The position numbers and the translations under genes are program-made. A stretch of DNA of 64,000 nt from Terfezia claveryi. Taxonomy: Eukaryota > Ascomycota > Pezizomycetes > Pezizales > Pezizaceae. Positions 35,406 to 46,537 of this stretch are shown piece after piece. The DNA lies in contig WHUX01000035.1 in NCBI GenBank assembly GCA_015179025.1, positions 248,001 through 312,000 of the forward strand, in the 5' to 3' direction. How positions within the stretch are numbered: the stretch's first letter is position 1; every line of letters starts with the position of its first letter. Under the pieces are notes generated by a model. That model saw nothing but the letters and a program-made list of their open reading frames with translations. It had not been told where the DNA came from and made no database searches.

Positions 35406-35754
35406 TTATTTCTTGGATGAATTGCTTGGAGGGGTATAGGTCGCAGCTCCTTTGCCATCATTATGGTAAGTGGACCCATTGGGATTGGAATAGTAATAGC
35501 TCCCATCACTATTGTTACAACATCGCATTAGTACCATGGATTCACCTTGTAGAATTATAAAACCTACTTATTGGAGTAATGATAAGAGTTCGGATTTGGT
35601 GCAGAAGTGCCATAATCGCGGCTGCAGTAGTGGTTACCCCTAAAGCAAGCGTGTTAGCAGTCAATGGTGGAGGCGGCAAATCTAGTTAAAGGACTTACTG
35701 AGAGTTTGTCCCAGAGGACTTGTACTCATATGAGCCTTGCTTGCTTGATGGCAT
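35406..35754 (-). CDS. 76-aa Tyr/Ser/Asn-rich fungal protein in three short exons
   Basis: Function unknown. Model: complement(join(35406..35508, 35568..35639, 35699..35754)); both introns are exactly 59 nt with GTAAGT/GTAGGT donors and CTAAC or CTAAT-like branch sites, and the frame is open across both. The protein starts MPSSKQGSYEYKSSGTNSQG, continues NHYCSRDYG and contains repeated Y-Y-S-N words (YHYSNNDGSYYYSNPNGSTY) before a Lys-rich end. Similar short YYSNPNGSTY proteins are, as I recall, widespread in filamentous ascomycetes without an assigned role. No signal peptide. Individual exons are under 35 codons, so it is missed by length-filtered ORF searches. Confidence 0.85.
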
Positions 35755-38017
35755 CTTGATCAATGTATAGCGTATAGAGTTATCGTAAGTGGGGGGTGAA
35801 GCGTGGTGGGTTGATGGTTATCGAAGTGGAGCTCAAAGGGTAAATCTGAGGTTCTGAGATGATAAAAGAGAAAGCTTCCTTATAAAGGCACATGTTCGCA
35901 GAAGGCCTCCCACTAAAGTAGACAAGACTACCCGATACAGCATGTGACCTGTCGACTGCATTTGATATTCTAGCCCGTAAGGGTGGTCTCGCTACAGGCG
36001 ATGTGATCTGTCTCATGCCCCAACGGTCAGGGGGACTTTGGTTGGTCAACTAAGATAAGGGAACATGAGCAGTAATGAGTTCTGTAGATAATCAGGTTCA
36101 AGATGTCAGATTAAAGAGAGTAAGTGGAATTGCGAATGCAGCAGGCAATAGAAGCCTATCGGTCAGATCTGATAGGATGAACGCAAGCAGCAAGCACAAC
36201 TTTTTTGCAATTTCTAAGAACTTGCACGCAAAGCTACCTTCAATAACCCCTATTTGGCCTTATAACCTCGGTACAATATCCCCTTCATGAACTTCCAAAA
36301 GGGCCATGTTTGCGTGGATACTAAGGGAACGCACTCATCTCTCAAACCAGCCCACACATAGTGGTGGCGGCCCCACATACATATGCTCGTGAGTAATGGC
36401 GGCCCCACATGACAACATATAAACGTACTCATGAAGCACGCATGTACGTATGCTCATGAACATTCGTCAATCGCTTTTCGTTAGTTTGGTTGGCTTTTCG
36501 TTATATATATACTTGACTCTCAAGGAATTCGTGGTCAAGCAATTCATACGATTGAATACATATTAGGCTATGACTACATAAACATATACCCATCTATCCT
36601 TGTGTATGCTGTTTATACGGCATCGTCTTAAGCCGAGATAGTGTTCCGCTCCTGGGCTCGGTGAAAGATCACACAACCTTCGAATTGTAGTAATAGAAAT
36701 TGTATTGCTCAATATCTATCCTAAGAATTTAATAATGATCCTTATTGCATAGGGTTGTAGTGGAGTCTTGCTCAAAGCCGGTTGCTGGGTTCCTCTAGAT
36801 AAAGGTGTTCAAGGGGTGTAAAGAAATCATGTGTCGATTTAAAAATCAATGTATCACCAAACCAAACCAAAGTCTTTTTAAATATACTTGTTCCCCTCCA
36901 AAATGGTGTTTTGCTTCCTTCAGATTAGTTTTGGAACTCAATCCATGTAGACGGAATTCTCACCGCAATATAAAATTGTATAGTCCTAGTAACAAAGGCA
37001 AAACCTGCCATTACTCAATTGGATGGGAGTGGAAGCTTTGCCCCACACGTAGCTCTACGTGAGCCGGCGTAGTTGAACAATAGGGGTTCGTTTACAGTGA
37101 CTTGAAACGGCAGAAGTGAGGTTCACAATTCTGGAGACAATGTTGGTTATACGCTGATCTAAAGGTAGATTCTAGTCAATTCATGATGCAAAATCCAGAT
37201 TACTATCGGTTGCTAGATAAACAAGATATGATTCCAAAGCTGGAACCTTGAATTTACTATAGATTCAAAAGGGAGTGCGAAAAGTGCATGCTAGAGTTAT
37301 AGTATTCCAACATAATGTCGAATCCGGACAGCAGAGGACCCTTTTCGATAAAATAATACGCATAAATCAGAAGTTGACACGAAGTAAAGGTTGTCAAGAT
37401 TTCGTGATGCAGTTCCGCCGGATATGCGCTTTTATCAGATGCACAGTCATATAGTCTCAACACCGAACTTTCCGGAGAGGCTATACGTCGTAGGGTTGTA
37501 CTACAAGCTACTTATCTACTTACTACCTACAAGGTAACTGAGGTTGACGACGATGTGGTCACCCTGATTTGGCAACGATCACTACTCGGGCAAAGATCAT
37601 AGTCGTATTAAAGGTTATAGAAAAAAAGGAGTCTCGATCCCTGGAGCGGTCGCTAAGAAAGACACTTATGTCAAAAGGCAAAACGAGTTACCCCAGTTCA
37701 CTATACTCCGAGCGCCATCACACTACTTCTTAGGTCGCCCTCGTTGTAGACTTGTGGTTTGGTGGAGATATAGTGAACTGGAGCATTAAGGAATGGATAC
37801 CCGACAACCCTGCTCCCGGTCCGCCGACAGTGATATTAAGGCAATTAACTTCTTGCCTCCACTGGGAATCGAACTCGGGCCCTCAATAAATAAACATAAA
37901 CCGTAAAGTAAAGAACTTACCACTGCGCTATGCCTACTGTCAGTTTCAAACACTATAGTGCTATATTCTGCTAAAACTCGTTACTTTTTCCACTTGCCAA
38001 TTCAATTGTAGAGACAG
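35755..38017. other. intergenic, 2.3 kb
   Basis: No gene recognised. Contains an inverted repeat CCAGTTCACTATA (about 37693-37706) with its inverse near 37769-37783, and a degenerate tRNA-like sequence (37853-37937). Confidence 0.5.
37853..37937 (-). other. degenerate tRNA-like sequence (SINE head or pseudo-tRNA)
   Basis: The minus strand reads GCATAGCGCAGTGGTAAG (A-box) and GAGTTCGATTCCCA (B-box) with tRNA-like spacing. The acceptor ends do not pair and the T-stem pairs poorly, so a functional tRNA is unlikely. Confidence 0.45.
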
Positions 38018-38082
38018 GCGCATAGAGATAGGAAACATACAGCGCATAGAGACAGGAAACATACAGCGACAGGAAACATACA
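38018..38082 (+). repeat. 24-bp tandem repeat
   Basis: Two full copies and one shortened copy of GCGCATAGAGACAGGAAACA plus TACA, directly before the 29-bp minisatellite. Confidence 0.85.
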
Positions 38083-38090
38083 GTAGCATG

Positions 38091-39117
38091 GATATTTGCT
38101 CGCTCTATATGCCAGCCTAGATATTTGCTCGCCCTATATGCCAGCTTGGATATTTGCTCGTTCTACATGCCAGGATATTCGTTCGCTCTATATATCGGCC
38201 TGGATATTCACTCGCTCTACATGTCAGCCTGAATATTCGCTTGCTCTATATGTTAGCCTGGATATTCGCTCGCTCAATATGCCTGCCTGGATATTCGCTC
38301 GCCCCATATATCAGCCTGGATATTTGCTCGCCCCATATATCAGCCTGGATATTTGCTCGCCCCAGATATCAGCCTGGATATTTGCTGGCCCTAGATATTA
38401 GCCTGGATAACCCCCTCCGGTGAGCCTGCATATTCCCCCTATATCAGCCTGGATATTTGCTCGCTCTATATGCCAGCCTGGATATTTGCTCGCTCTATAT
38501 GCCAGCCTAGATATTCGCTCGCCCTGGATATCAGCCTGGATATTAGCTCGCCCTGGATATCAGCCTGCATATTCGCTCGCCCTAGATATTAGCCTGGATA
38601 TTCGCTCGCTCCATATGCCAGCCTGAATATTCGCTCGCTCTATATGTTAGCCTGGATATTCGCTCGCACATGTTAGCCTGGATATTCGCTCGCTCTATAT
38701 GTTAGCCTGGATATTCGCTCGCTCTACATGTCAGCCTGGATATTCGCTCGCCCTGGATATCAGCCTATATATTTGCTCGACCTAGATATCAGCCTGGATA
38801 TTTGCTCGCTCTATATGTCAGCCTGAATATTCGCTCGCCTAATATGTCAGCCTGGATATTCGCTCGCCCTATATGTCAGCCTGGATATTCGCTTGCCCTA
38901 TATGTCAGCTTGGATATTTGCTCGCTCTAGATATCAGCCTGGATAACCGCCTCCGGTGAGCCTGGATATTCCCCCTATATCTCGCTGGATATTCGCTCGC
39001 CATGGATATCAGCCTGGATATTCGCTCGCTCCATATGCCAACCTGAATATTCGCTCGCGCTGGATATCAGCCTGGATATTCGCTTGCCCTATATGTCAGC
39101 CGGGATATTCGATTGCC
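38091..39117 (+). repeat. 29-bp minisatellite, about 35 copies
   Basis: The unit is of the form GATATTCGCTCGCTCTATAT plus GTCAGCCTG, degenerate between copies. Because 29 is not a multiple of three and the unit lacks stops, long frames appear in rotation; these are not genes. A variant block with AACC(C/G)CCTCCGGTGAGCCTG occurs at about 38408 and 38944, roughly 535 bp apart, showing a higher-order duplication. Confidence 0.95.
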
Positions 39118-39246
39118 GGTACAATGCGGGTGGATGTGGCTAATTAGCAAGAAGAATGGGTGTGCAAAGCCCGTAGATGTGGGTAATAAGGCAGAATAAG
39201 GGAGCATGTGTGGAGCGCTAGTATGTGTGTAATTGGGGTGATATGC

Positions 39247-39381
39247 GGGTGATTGGGGTGAACAATGGGGTGATGGGGATGAACAATGGTTTGGGCAAAG
39301 TGGTAATTGGGGTGAACAATGGGGTGATTGGGATGAACAATGGTTTGGGCAAAGCGGTAATTGGGGTGAACAATGGGGTGA
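39247..39381 (+). repeat. 54-bp tandem repeat, about 2.5 copies
   Basis: The unit contains AATTGGGGTGAACAATGGGG and GGGATGAACAATGGTTTGGG. The length is a multiple of three, giving a spurious repetitive frame (39225-39890). Confidence 0.9.
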
Positions 39382-39385
39382 CAGG

Positions 39386-41334
39386 AATTTACAACTGCGC
39401 TTGGATGCGGGTGATTGGTGTAACACATGGAGGATTGGTGTGGGCCGAATACGCAAATCACCCCAAATCAATTTGTATGCGAGGACGCAGGGGTGGGAGG
39501 GTGATGCACTATGACACGGCAAATCACCCTCACGTAAAATTTTATGGGGTGACGCGAGGACGGACCGTCCTCGGGCTGAGATGCACTGATCACAGGTCCT
39601 CCACCTATCACCAGTTGGCGTACATGTCCAGTCCGAATGATCGAAGGTTTTTCTGCACCTCGGGCAGGCAGGTGGTTGGTGGGGCTGAGCTGGCTGTTGT
39701 TCGAGGTGATTTTGCTGCTGTTCTAATTCTTCTAATTCTTCCCGCCGTTTACTCTATAGACATGGACATAGTTAAATCAATGCCATATATTTATCGAATG
39801 GGCTACTTGGAAAACTTGCGGTCAACTTCACAATCCGTCTCCCAGACCTGCACCGATCACAGGTCCTCCACCTATCACCGGTTTGCGTGAATGTCCATTC
39901 TGATGGATCGAACGGTTTTCTACACCTTGAGCACGAAACAGGGTTTATTTAATGCGCCATAACGGGGTCTCGTAGTTGGTATGCGGTGCGAGTTGTGGCA
40001 GTTGGTATGCGGTGCGGGTTGTGGCAGTTGGTATGCGGTGCGCAGGCGGGGTCTACAACGGTCTGCTGACACATACACCTGTGTCATGTCACGTGGCTGT
40101 CATCACGTGGCTGCCCGCTAAAAGCGCCAAGTGTGCTAGCGTGCAAGAAGTACAGTATATTATAAGAAAATAAATAACAACTTCGTACCAATTGAAATTG
40201 GCAACTTCGTTGCCAACTAGTACTTTGGAAGAACATAGCGAGAGTGTGGCACCATTTGACTATCTTGTCTCTACGTTTAATTATCCATGAACTCAAGCTC
40301 CCAGCCCTCATTATATACTTAAGTACAGTATCACCAAGACACTGAAAAATCTAACACTTCAAGGATCTATCCTGCAGCTTCAAACGAAACTTTTACATGC
40401 TCCCATCATATTATACAATATATCCTTATAGCCTAATTGCATGTATCATTATTCCTCCGTTGCAATAGAAACTCATTCCGAACAATGTAACATAGATTGT
40501 TATCCACAGACTCCATGCAGCAGCCTATTGGAGGGGACGTCTCTATGCGAGCAAAAGAAAGCTACCTACTAGTTAGCTCTAGGTACTTAATTTCCCCTTC
40601 TCATAACTAGAGTTGCTGGGCGACGATACAGAAAGACACTTTGTTATCGTATCGTCACAATGCCTATGAACGCCTTATTGACATACTAATTCCCCGAGAT
40701 CTATTATACATCCTACATATTGCTATACTAAAATTACTCATACTATTTGAAGTGCTCAGTAGTTGATATCGGTTCTCAATCACTACCGGGACTCTCCCCT
40801 CCTGTGACGGCTGAAATACAGGACTACCATATATATGATGTGGTTTGCTACCAACCAATCGGAATTGTAGCACAAGCTATGCTGGTAATCACTTCCAAAC
40901 GAATTATTTGCAAAGCGACATTCACCAATTCAAAGATCCATCCTGCAAACAAACAAACGGGCAGGAGGTCAGAACCCAGAGACCCACTGTCGACATAACC
41001 CTCCCAAATGAATCAAACATTTCAGATAATTCTGAGGTCTACATAACAACAACATACAATATCGCACCTAAATAGAACAACCCCTAGAAGAAACAAGATA
41101 TACAATACATTGCAACCTTCAGGTAGCCTCTCAGTATTAGACAGGAGGAAAAAGAACGCCTGGTAAGTGAAAACTAATTGAGCACCGTCTTCGGTGCAGG
41201 ATATAGAATCATAAAAAGAATGCATCATAACCCAAGCTCATTGTACATATATCGCCCTTCGCGGTGCAATCACAAAGATATGTTGGTCTCATTACTCACA
41301 ATCTGGCACCACACCACCATAATAAACGCCCCTT
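39386..41334. other. intergenic with short duplications
   Basis: Contains an 82-bp direct repeat pair (39583-39664 and 39850-39933, each with ATCACAGGTCCTCCACCTAT) and a 28-29-bp tandem GTTGGTATGCGGTGCG repeat at about 39976-40042. No gene is supported. Confidence 0.55.
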
Positions 41335-42642
41335 TTACGAAATCTTCTTCATTCTCCTCCCCCCAATCTGCAGCTTCGAATCTACCCTACACAAACAAGT
41401 TAGCATCCCATCCCAGTGCGTTCAATCCAATTCCTCATATCTCCCAATACATCACATACCTCGAAACATCCTGATCCACAGCATTCAAAATAACAATTTG
41501 CTCGTCCAACTCCTGATGAATAGCCTGGCCAATTTCCCTTTGCCTAACCACCGTCTTGAGCATACTTTCCAAATCCTGGTCCTGGTCTTTTAAAAATTGT
41601 TTTTGCAATTGTAAGACCCCGTCGTTATCTAGCTCTCTAGTTCTCTCCGTTTCCGGTAGCGGTGCCCCTAGTACTCTCCTCCCCCCGCCAGTACTTCCGC
41701 CTCCATTCCTGGCCCCACCAAAGAGATTCGCTTTATCTGCTGCGGTTGCATTGGGAGTGGTGCTTGTTGCGTTGGACCGTTTAGACGCAAGACTGTTTGC
41801 CAGTGATTCGAGTGCCTCACGCTCTTTTCTTGCTGAAGCAAGGAGGTCCTTCCTTCTTCTGATCTCTCCTTCACCAAGATCGCTCGCCCCGTTACCAGAC
41901 CCATTGCTCCCTCTTTTTGCGGCCGTGGGCGCTGATACCTCAGCCATAACCTTCAGTCCACTCTCTAACGCCGTTAAGATACCCCCGGCTTTTACTATAC
42001 ACCTTTTCGCCCCAGCAGCACTCTCGTGCTGCTCTGCCGGACTCACCGCCTGGTCCCGCTTACTCAAGAACAACCTTGCGTCGTGTAGTAATGCTTTGAG
42101 TTCCCTATGGACGTCCAGCCACAACCCGGCATCAGTCACAGGCTGCCCTGTGCTTGCTATAGCCGCAATTCCTCCAGCACCGCTCGCAGCCCCGATTGAG
42201 CCTTTTCCCTTAGAACTGCTCGACGACCCGGCAGACCAGGAAGGTGGGAGGTTGAGGAATTGTCTCCAGACGGAGGAGTTCCGCCAGCGAGGATCGGGGG
42301 ACTCGAGGATGGATTGGAGGTAGCGCTCGAGAGCTTGTCTGCGGTCTTCAGTGAGGGAGGGGGATGTGATGGTGCGGGGCCAGTATGACTTGGGGGGGAA
42401 GGAAGAGGGTGGTGGGATGCTGGCATGGGTGGTGAGAGTTTGGTGGAAGTTGAGGAGCTCGGAATACCGTTTTGAGAGGGTATGTTCGCGGAGGGGAAGG
42501 CGGACGCTATATGTGGGCCGCAAGGAGTTAGCTATGGACGTGGAGCAGTAAGGGGAGTGGCGTACAGAATGTTGTAGACAGTATAAGGCTTGTCGGTGGT
42601 GTCTATTATGGAAGCAGTGGGGATGCTGAGCTTGAGAGACAT
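41335..42642 (-). CDS. VAM7: vacuolar SNARE VAM7 (PX domain plus Qc SNARE)
   Basis: Soluble Qc-SNARE recruited to PI3P on the vacuole for homotypic and endosome-vacuole fusion. Model: complement(join(41335..41386, 41460..42506, 42566..42642)), 391 aa, open at both junctions. N-terminal PX domain, about residues 1-115: MSLKLSIPTASI, KPYTVYNI, then VRLPLREHTLSKRYSELL (the RYS lipid-contact motif) and PPKSYW. A Ser/Gly/Ala-rich linker follows. The C-terminal SNARE helix is at about 323-387: LQLQKQFLKDQDQDLESML with the zero-layer Gln region and ending GGRRMKKIS. There is no transmembrane anchor, as expected for Vam7. The first intron's AGCTAACTC branch supports the start. Confidence 0.93.
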
Positions 42643-43102
42643 GTTGGGGCGCAAGTGATTCTTCAGGCTCTTTGGTCTAGTTCGCAGCCGGCTTTCTTCT
42701 CAGGCTTCTCTCTTGAGATATAACAGACCCTTTAATTCGATGCTTGGGATTAATTGGGACTACCTAGCTGTTTATTGTGCATCGCAGCAAGGGGAGTAGC
42801 GCAAGCGCTTATGCGTAATGAAGCTGGGCGAGCCAGGACTTGCATGACGCAGGTGTTGGCTTGGCAAGGTGCATGAGTAGCAGCCAACGGCGACGCACTT
42901 TTGATCTCCCTGCGTATAGTAGCAGTTTTCATTCTGCAGAAGTCTCGGGGTATACCTACGGTTTGTTCGTTATCAGCCCACAGGCCTTTTGTATTTGGAA
43001 AACACCACGAACGCTATTCCCAAGTTCTTCGCTAACAGTTACGAGCATCTAGCTCCAATTTGGCCTAACTACCCCACCCCCTACTGCCATGTTCCCACAT
43101 GC
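42643..43102. promoter_or_regulatory. 460-bp divergent intergenic region
   Basis: Lies between the ATG of VAM7 (-) and the ATG of the 346-aa gene (+), so it must hold both promoters. No specific site is claimed. Confidence 0.5.
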
Positions 43103-44143
43103 ATGAGCTCCTCAAGCATGCGATCCGGCTCCGGTAGGACCTCGCCGTCAGAACTCGGCACCGGCACCAGCATTGACCCGCAGACAATCCCGAGGCGAGA
43201 CCATGGAGAAAGCCTGGAGAAGCCACAGCCAAACGGCACCTACGATACCGGAGAATCCAGCGGGGGCGATGCTCGAGGGGGGTCTGGTTGGGTCGACGCC
43301 GACGGGAGTGATGATGGTCCAGCACCAGCTTCTTCTTCAGCTGTCAGCAGTAGCACTGTTAGCGGTAGTAATGGTACCTCTCCCACTGGCAATGGAGTTG
43401 ATCCCGTGAGACGTACTCGACAACGCGGCCGCTCGCTCCGAAAAAACGTCCTACTGCGCACGCGGGGCGTACTCATGTCCAACCTAACCACCAATGTCCT
43501 CGGGATTATCACTCCCGGGATGGTCCTTGGAGCAGAACACCATTCCCCTAATACCCATATACACCCGACGAATAACAACTTACTCCCATCTTCACCTACA
43601 GTCATCACTACCCACCACGCCGACGACGAAGCAGACCACAGCAGCAGCACAAGCAGCATCACCAGCAGCATCACCAGCACTTCTCGCCCCCTTCCGCCCA
43701 AACCGACTGATGCCATCGACAACGGCTACTGCAACCCCAGCCCTTCTCCCTCCTTCCCAGCATCTTTCATTGACCTTCCCTGGCCCCCACTCACTCCACG
43801 AGACTCCATTGACCCCCTCGCCGATACTGTCTGGTGGGGATACTTTATCCTCCTTAGCACATGGCTAATATTCGTCATTGGCATGGGCAACGTTCTCAGC
43901 GTGTGGGGATGGGCTTGGGATGTACCCAGTGATCATCCAATTCCCATCCTAAGCTTTTTACAAAATGACGGAAATAGGATTCTGGGCGGGGAGGATGATA
44001 ATGAGGACTTCCCGATTCAGGGTTATTATCCGGTGTTGATGATTTTGACCAGTGTGGTTGCCTGGGTGTGGGTTATTGTGGCATGGGTGGGGATGAAGTA
44101 TTTCAAGCATGCGAAGATTCAGCCGCAGAGTGATGATTCCTAA
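43103..44143 (+). CDS. conserved-looking fungal two-TM protein, unknown function
   Basis: 346 aa from the first in-frame ATG (MSSSSMRSGSGRTSP); the frame is open further upstream but has no ATG. The first 240 residues are disordered and Ser/Gly/Pro-rich with a basic patch (RRTRQRGRSLRKNVLLRTRG). The C-terminal 106 residues look like the folded part: DTVWWGYFILLSTWLIFVIG with GMGNVLSVWGWAWDV (TM1, about 243-266), a variable loop, then GYYPVLMILTSVVAWVWVIV and AWVGMKYFKHAK (TM2, about 309-331). I have the impression of having seen this Trp-rich pair in other fungal hypothetical proteins but cannot name a family. The stop codon TAA overlaps the target duplication of the following transposon. Confidence 0.82.
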   Translation: MSSSSMRSGSGRTSPSELGTGTSIDPQTIPRRDHGESLEKPQPNGTYDTGESSGGDARGGSGWVDADGSDDGPAPASSSAVSSSTVSGSNGTSPTGNGVDPVRRTRQRGRSLRKNVLLRTRGVLMSNLTTNVLGIITPGMVLGAEHHSPNTHIHPTNNNLLPSSPTVITTHHADDEADHSSSTSSITSSITSTSRPLPPKPTDAIDNGYCNPSPSPSFPASFIDLPWPPLTPRDSIDPLADTVWWGYFILLSTWLIFVIGMGNVLSVWGWAWDVPSDHPIPILSFLQNDGNRILGGEDDNEDFPIQGYYPVLMILTSVVAWVWVIVAWVGMKYFKHAKIQPQSDDS

Positions 44144-44149
44144 TATTGT

Positions 44150-45119
44150 ATATGTTCTGGGCCGCTCGCGGGCGGCATACTCACTGTGCCGCTCACGGGC
44201 AATTTAAATAATTAGTCAATTTGGTGTATAATGCACTTGTATTGATAAAGGTTTACGAGTACTGATTTACCTCAAAAAAAAAGGAATTGATAACGATATA
44301 CCTAGCTGGAGCTATCCCAGCGACTGCAATAGATTCATGTATTCCCCAGTCGATTAGACCTCCATCTAATATTCAGCTAGAGTTGAAGGTTAATACAGTC
44401 ATGATCTGTTAACACTTTTGTATGTCAATAAATTGGGAATTTCAGTTTATTCTTAGAGTATCGGCAATAACAATTAGAGTAGAAGTCTTTGCAAACACCT
44501 GAAACAAAAACACAAGTAGTTATACTTAGCAATCTGTGTAAAAATAAGTACCTGCGATTAAGAAAGTACAGTTTTGCACCTTACCTGAATCCTATAAGTA
44601 TAGCTAGGATTTTTCTTATATGATAAATCGTGCAACAAGATGTAGACTAAAAATATTATAATAATGATTATTCCGAACTCCACTGAATTCCACATAGCGC
44701 ATCGATATTCAGTACAAGATGGTCTATATAGCCTGAACCATAAGGCCCCATATATTAAAAACTCCATAGATAAGAACCCGTAGATAAGAAACTAATTTTC
44801 AAATACATATTGCATAGGAAACGTTGCAGATTTCTATGGTAGCAATAAACTCAGTATCCTCCTCTCCATTCCATTCATCATCAGAGATGAAGGTGATGAG
44901 TTGTTAACTACGCAAGCATGTACTTCATCATTTGAAGGGCTTGAGGTAATCTTTCTGGAATTCTCCCCTTGTTCAATGTCTGCCGTCTCCCTGTGATGTG
45001 GAAGGGGTGGTCAAAAATGACCTCACAGGGTGTTTTTTGAGTGTAGCAGAATGTTTTGGTCAATTCACAGTTACCAAATTGAGGAATTATATTAATTGCC
45101 TGCGAGCGGCCCAGAACAT
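44150..45119. mobile_element. roughly 970-bp hAT-like TIR element next to a stop codon
   Basis: The ends are inverted: ATGTTCTGGGCCGCTCGC at 44152-44169 and its reverse complement at 45102-45119, followed by alignable sequence to CAATTTGG on both sides. The left end has an extra internal duplication GCCGCTC(G/A)CGGGC (44163-44200). Flanks ATATTGT (44143-44149) and ATATTGT (45120-45126) form a 7-bp duplication (7 to 8 bp would fit hAT). Two bases next to the left flank are unexplained, so the exact border is uncertain. No transposase is seen. Confidence 0.65.
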
Positions 45120-46523
45120 ATATTGTGCAGACTGAAAGATAGAAATGGAGGTCAACGATGAGAGAGTTGAACTTTATAGATAACGAGATATCTCTGTGTT
45201 TTTTTCTTCTTAAGCTCTTGATTGGGTGTAGATAGGTGAGTAGAAATTTACATGATATTTGTTTTTGCTCCTCCTCCGCCACAGCCAAGTGTTTGCATTA
45301 CTCATGAAAATATGGTGGTTATGATAGGGACTTTGTGCCTCCTAGAGTTGAATGATTTCTGGCAGAATTAGGCTGTCTATGGGTGGTTGGTAGTCCATAG
45401 GAGATTCCGAGCTTCCGAGCTGTCCTTTACCTTACTGTTGATGAAGCCAAAAATCTCATAAAGTTGCAAGTCTGAAGTCATAGAATGTATATTCTCTTAT
45501 GCGTATAGTATGAATATGCATACCGAGTTCCCCCCCAAAAATATTCCCGTAGTTAATTCTTCTACAACTTCTTCGATTACGACTATACTCCCCACTACCA
45601 TTGGTCCAACATTGAGCTCAGGCTGCACTTTAAGAATCTTTCCCTTGGACTCTCCTGATACCATTCGCTCTACTTATAGCCGACCCCATTGATTTCCGTG
45701 CTGCCTTTTTTTACATGCAAAACAGAAGAACTTGGTCAAGTGATATTGGGGATAGAGGCCGTTGGTAAGGTTTTTTGCCAAGCGATTATTGTAAAATAGT
45801 ATGGAACATAAAGGGCATGGATTTGGATGAGGCAGGCTAGGGGGGTGAGTGAGAGCTTTGTAGCTCATAAATAAGAGTAAATGCATATCAACAAGGAATT
45901 CCATTTCTTGGAAATGGTCGCAAGCATAGGTGCAATATAATAGATCTGTAATGAAAGTTCTTATGGTCGATTTGCGTAATAAGACCGCGAGTTTGGGAGG
46001 AGAGCTGAACTGTATGTTGCCTTTAGCCCAACGTTGCATAGTTAGTATGGAATAATTGAGGTCGCTTGTATAGTCTAGCTTTTAAATTTCGCTTAAACCT
46101 ATGATTCATCACATAATTCCAAATGGTACTTTGGAACTAACTAATAAATAATATAATTTTCAATGGTGCGGCGAGTTCACGGCTCACCTCTGTTAAGGTA
46201 CTTATTAGTCTGAGCGCTAACCAGACTTAACACTGCGGCGTTAGACTGTATATGTATTCAAACTAAGGTAGTGGGTAATGAGTCTGGGTAATGAGGGGAG
46301 GGAGGATACAATAGTCTGGTTAGGGGAAGAGGGGGGAATTTTTTTTTTTTTTTTTTTTTTGTAAAAAAACTCTTTGGTACTCGTATGCACTCATCCTTCG
46401 GGAGCTACCCGCAATTCAAAGGTCAAGTGAGTAATCTGCCGCTAGCACGTGCTATATACATGGTATAAGTGTGTCGGTGAAGAATTAGAGAAGGGGAGGG
46501 GGAGGAGGATGAGGAGATTCAAT

Positions 46524-46537
46524 TAGTCTGGTTGGCA
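46524..46537 (-). mobile_element. 14-bp micro-insertion, left end only
   Basis: TAGTCTGGTTGGCA is the outermost left end of the family, lying between AGATTCAAT (46515-46523) and GGATTCAAT (46538-46546), which agree at 8 of 9 positions. It is the mirror-image case of the right-end-only insert at 6205-6235. Confidence 0.65.

Noticed and set aside
37853..37937. Functional tRNA gene
   Set aside because: Good box words, but the acceptor strands are not complementary and the T stem is poor.
38096..38626. Overlapping long frames encoding repeated WIFARS and SLDIRSL words
   Set aside because: They arise from a stop-free 29-bp tandem repeat read in rotating frames; no start context, splice signal or domain.
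39225..39890. 221-codon frame with NNGVIGMNNGLGK repeats
   Set aside because: First part is a 54-bp tandem repeat, the rest covers a non-coding direct repeat; no similarity to a known protein.
41556..42323. 255-codon plus-strand frame
   Set aside because: Antisense to the VAM7 coding exon; composition reflects the reverse of Ser/Ala/Gly codons.
44908..45288. 126-codon minus frame
   Set aside because: Crosses the right border of the hAT-like element, so it is a chimera of element and flank.
46204..46229. TAGTCTG...CCAGACTTA palindrome as another two-ended micro-insertion
   Set aside because: The ends resemble the family, but the right end has an extra T and the flanking nine bases do not match.
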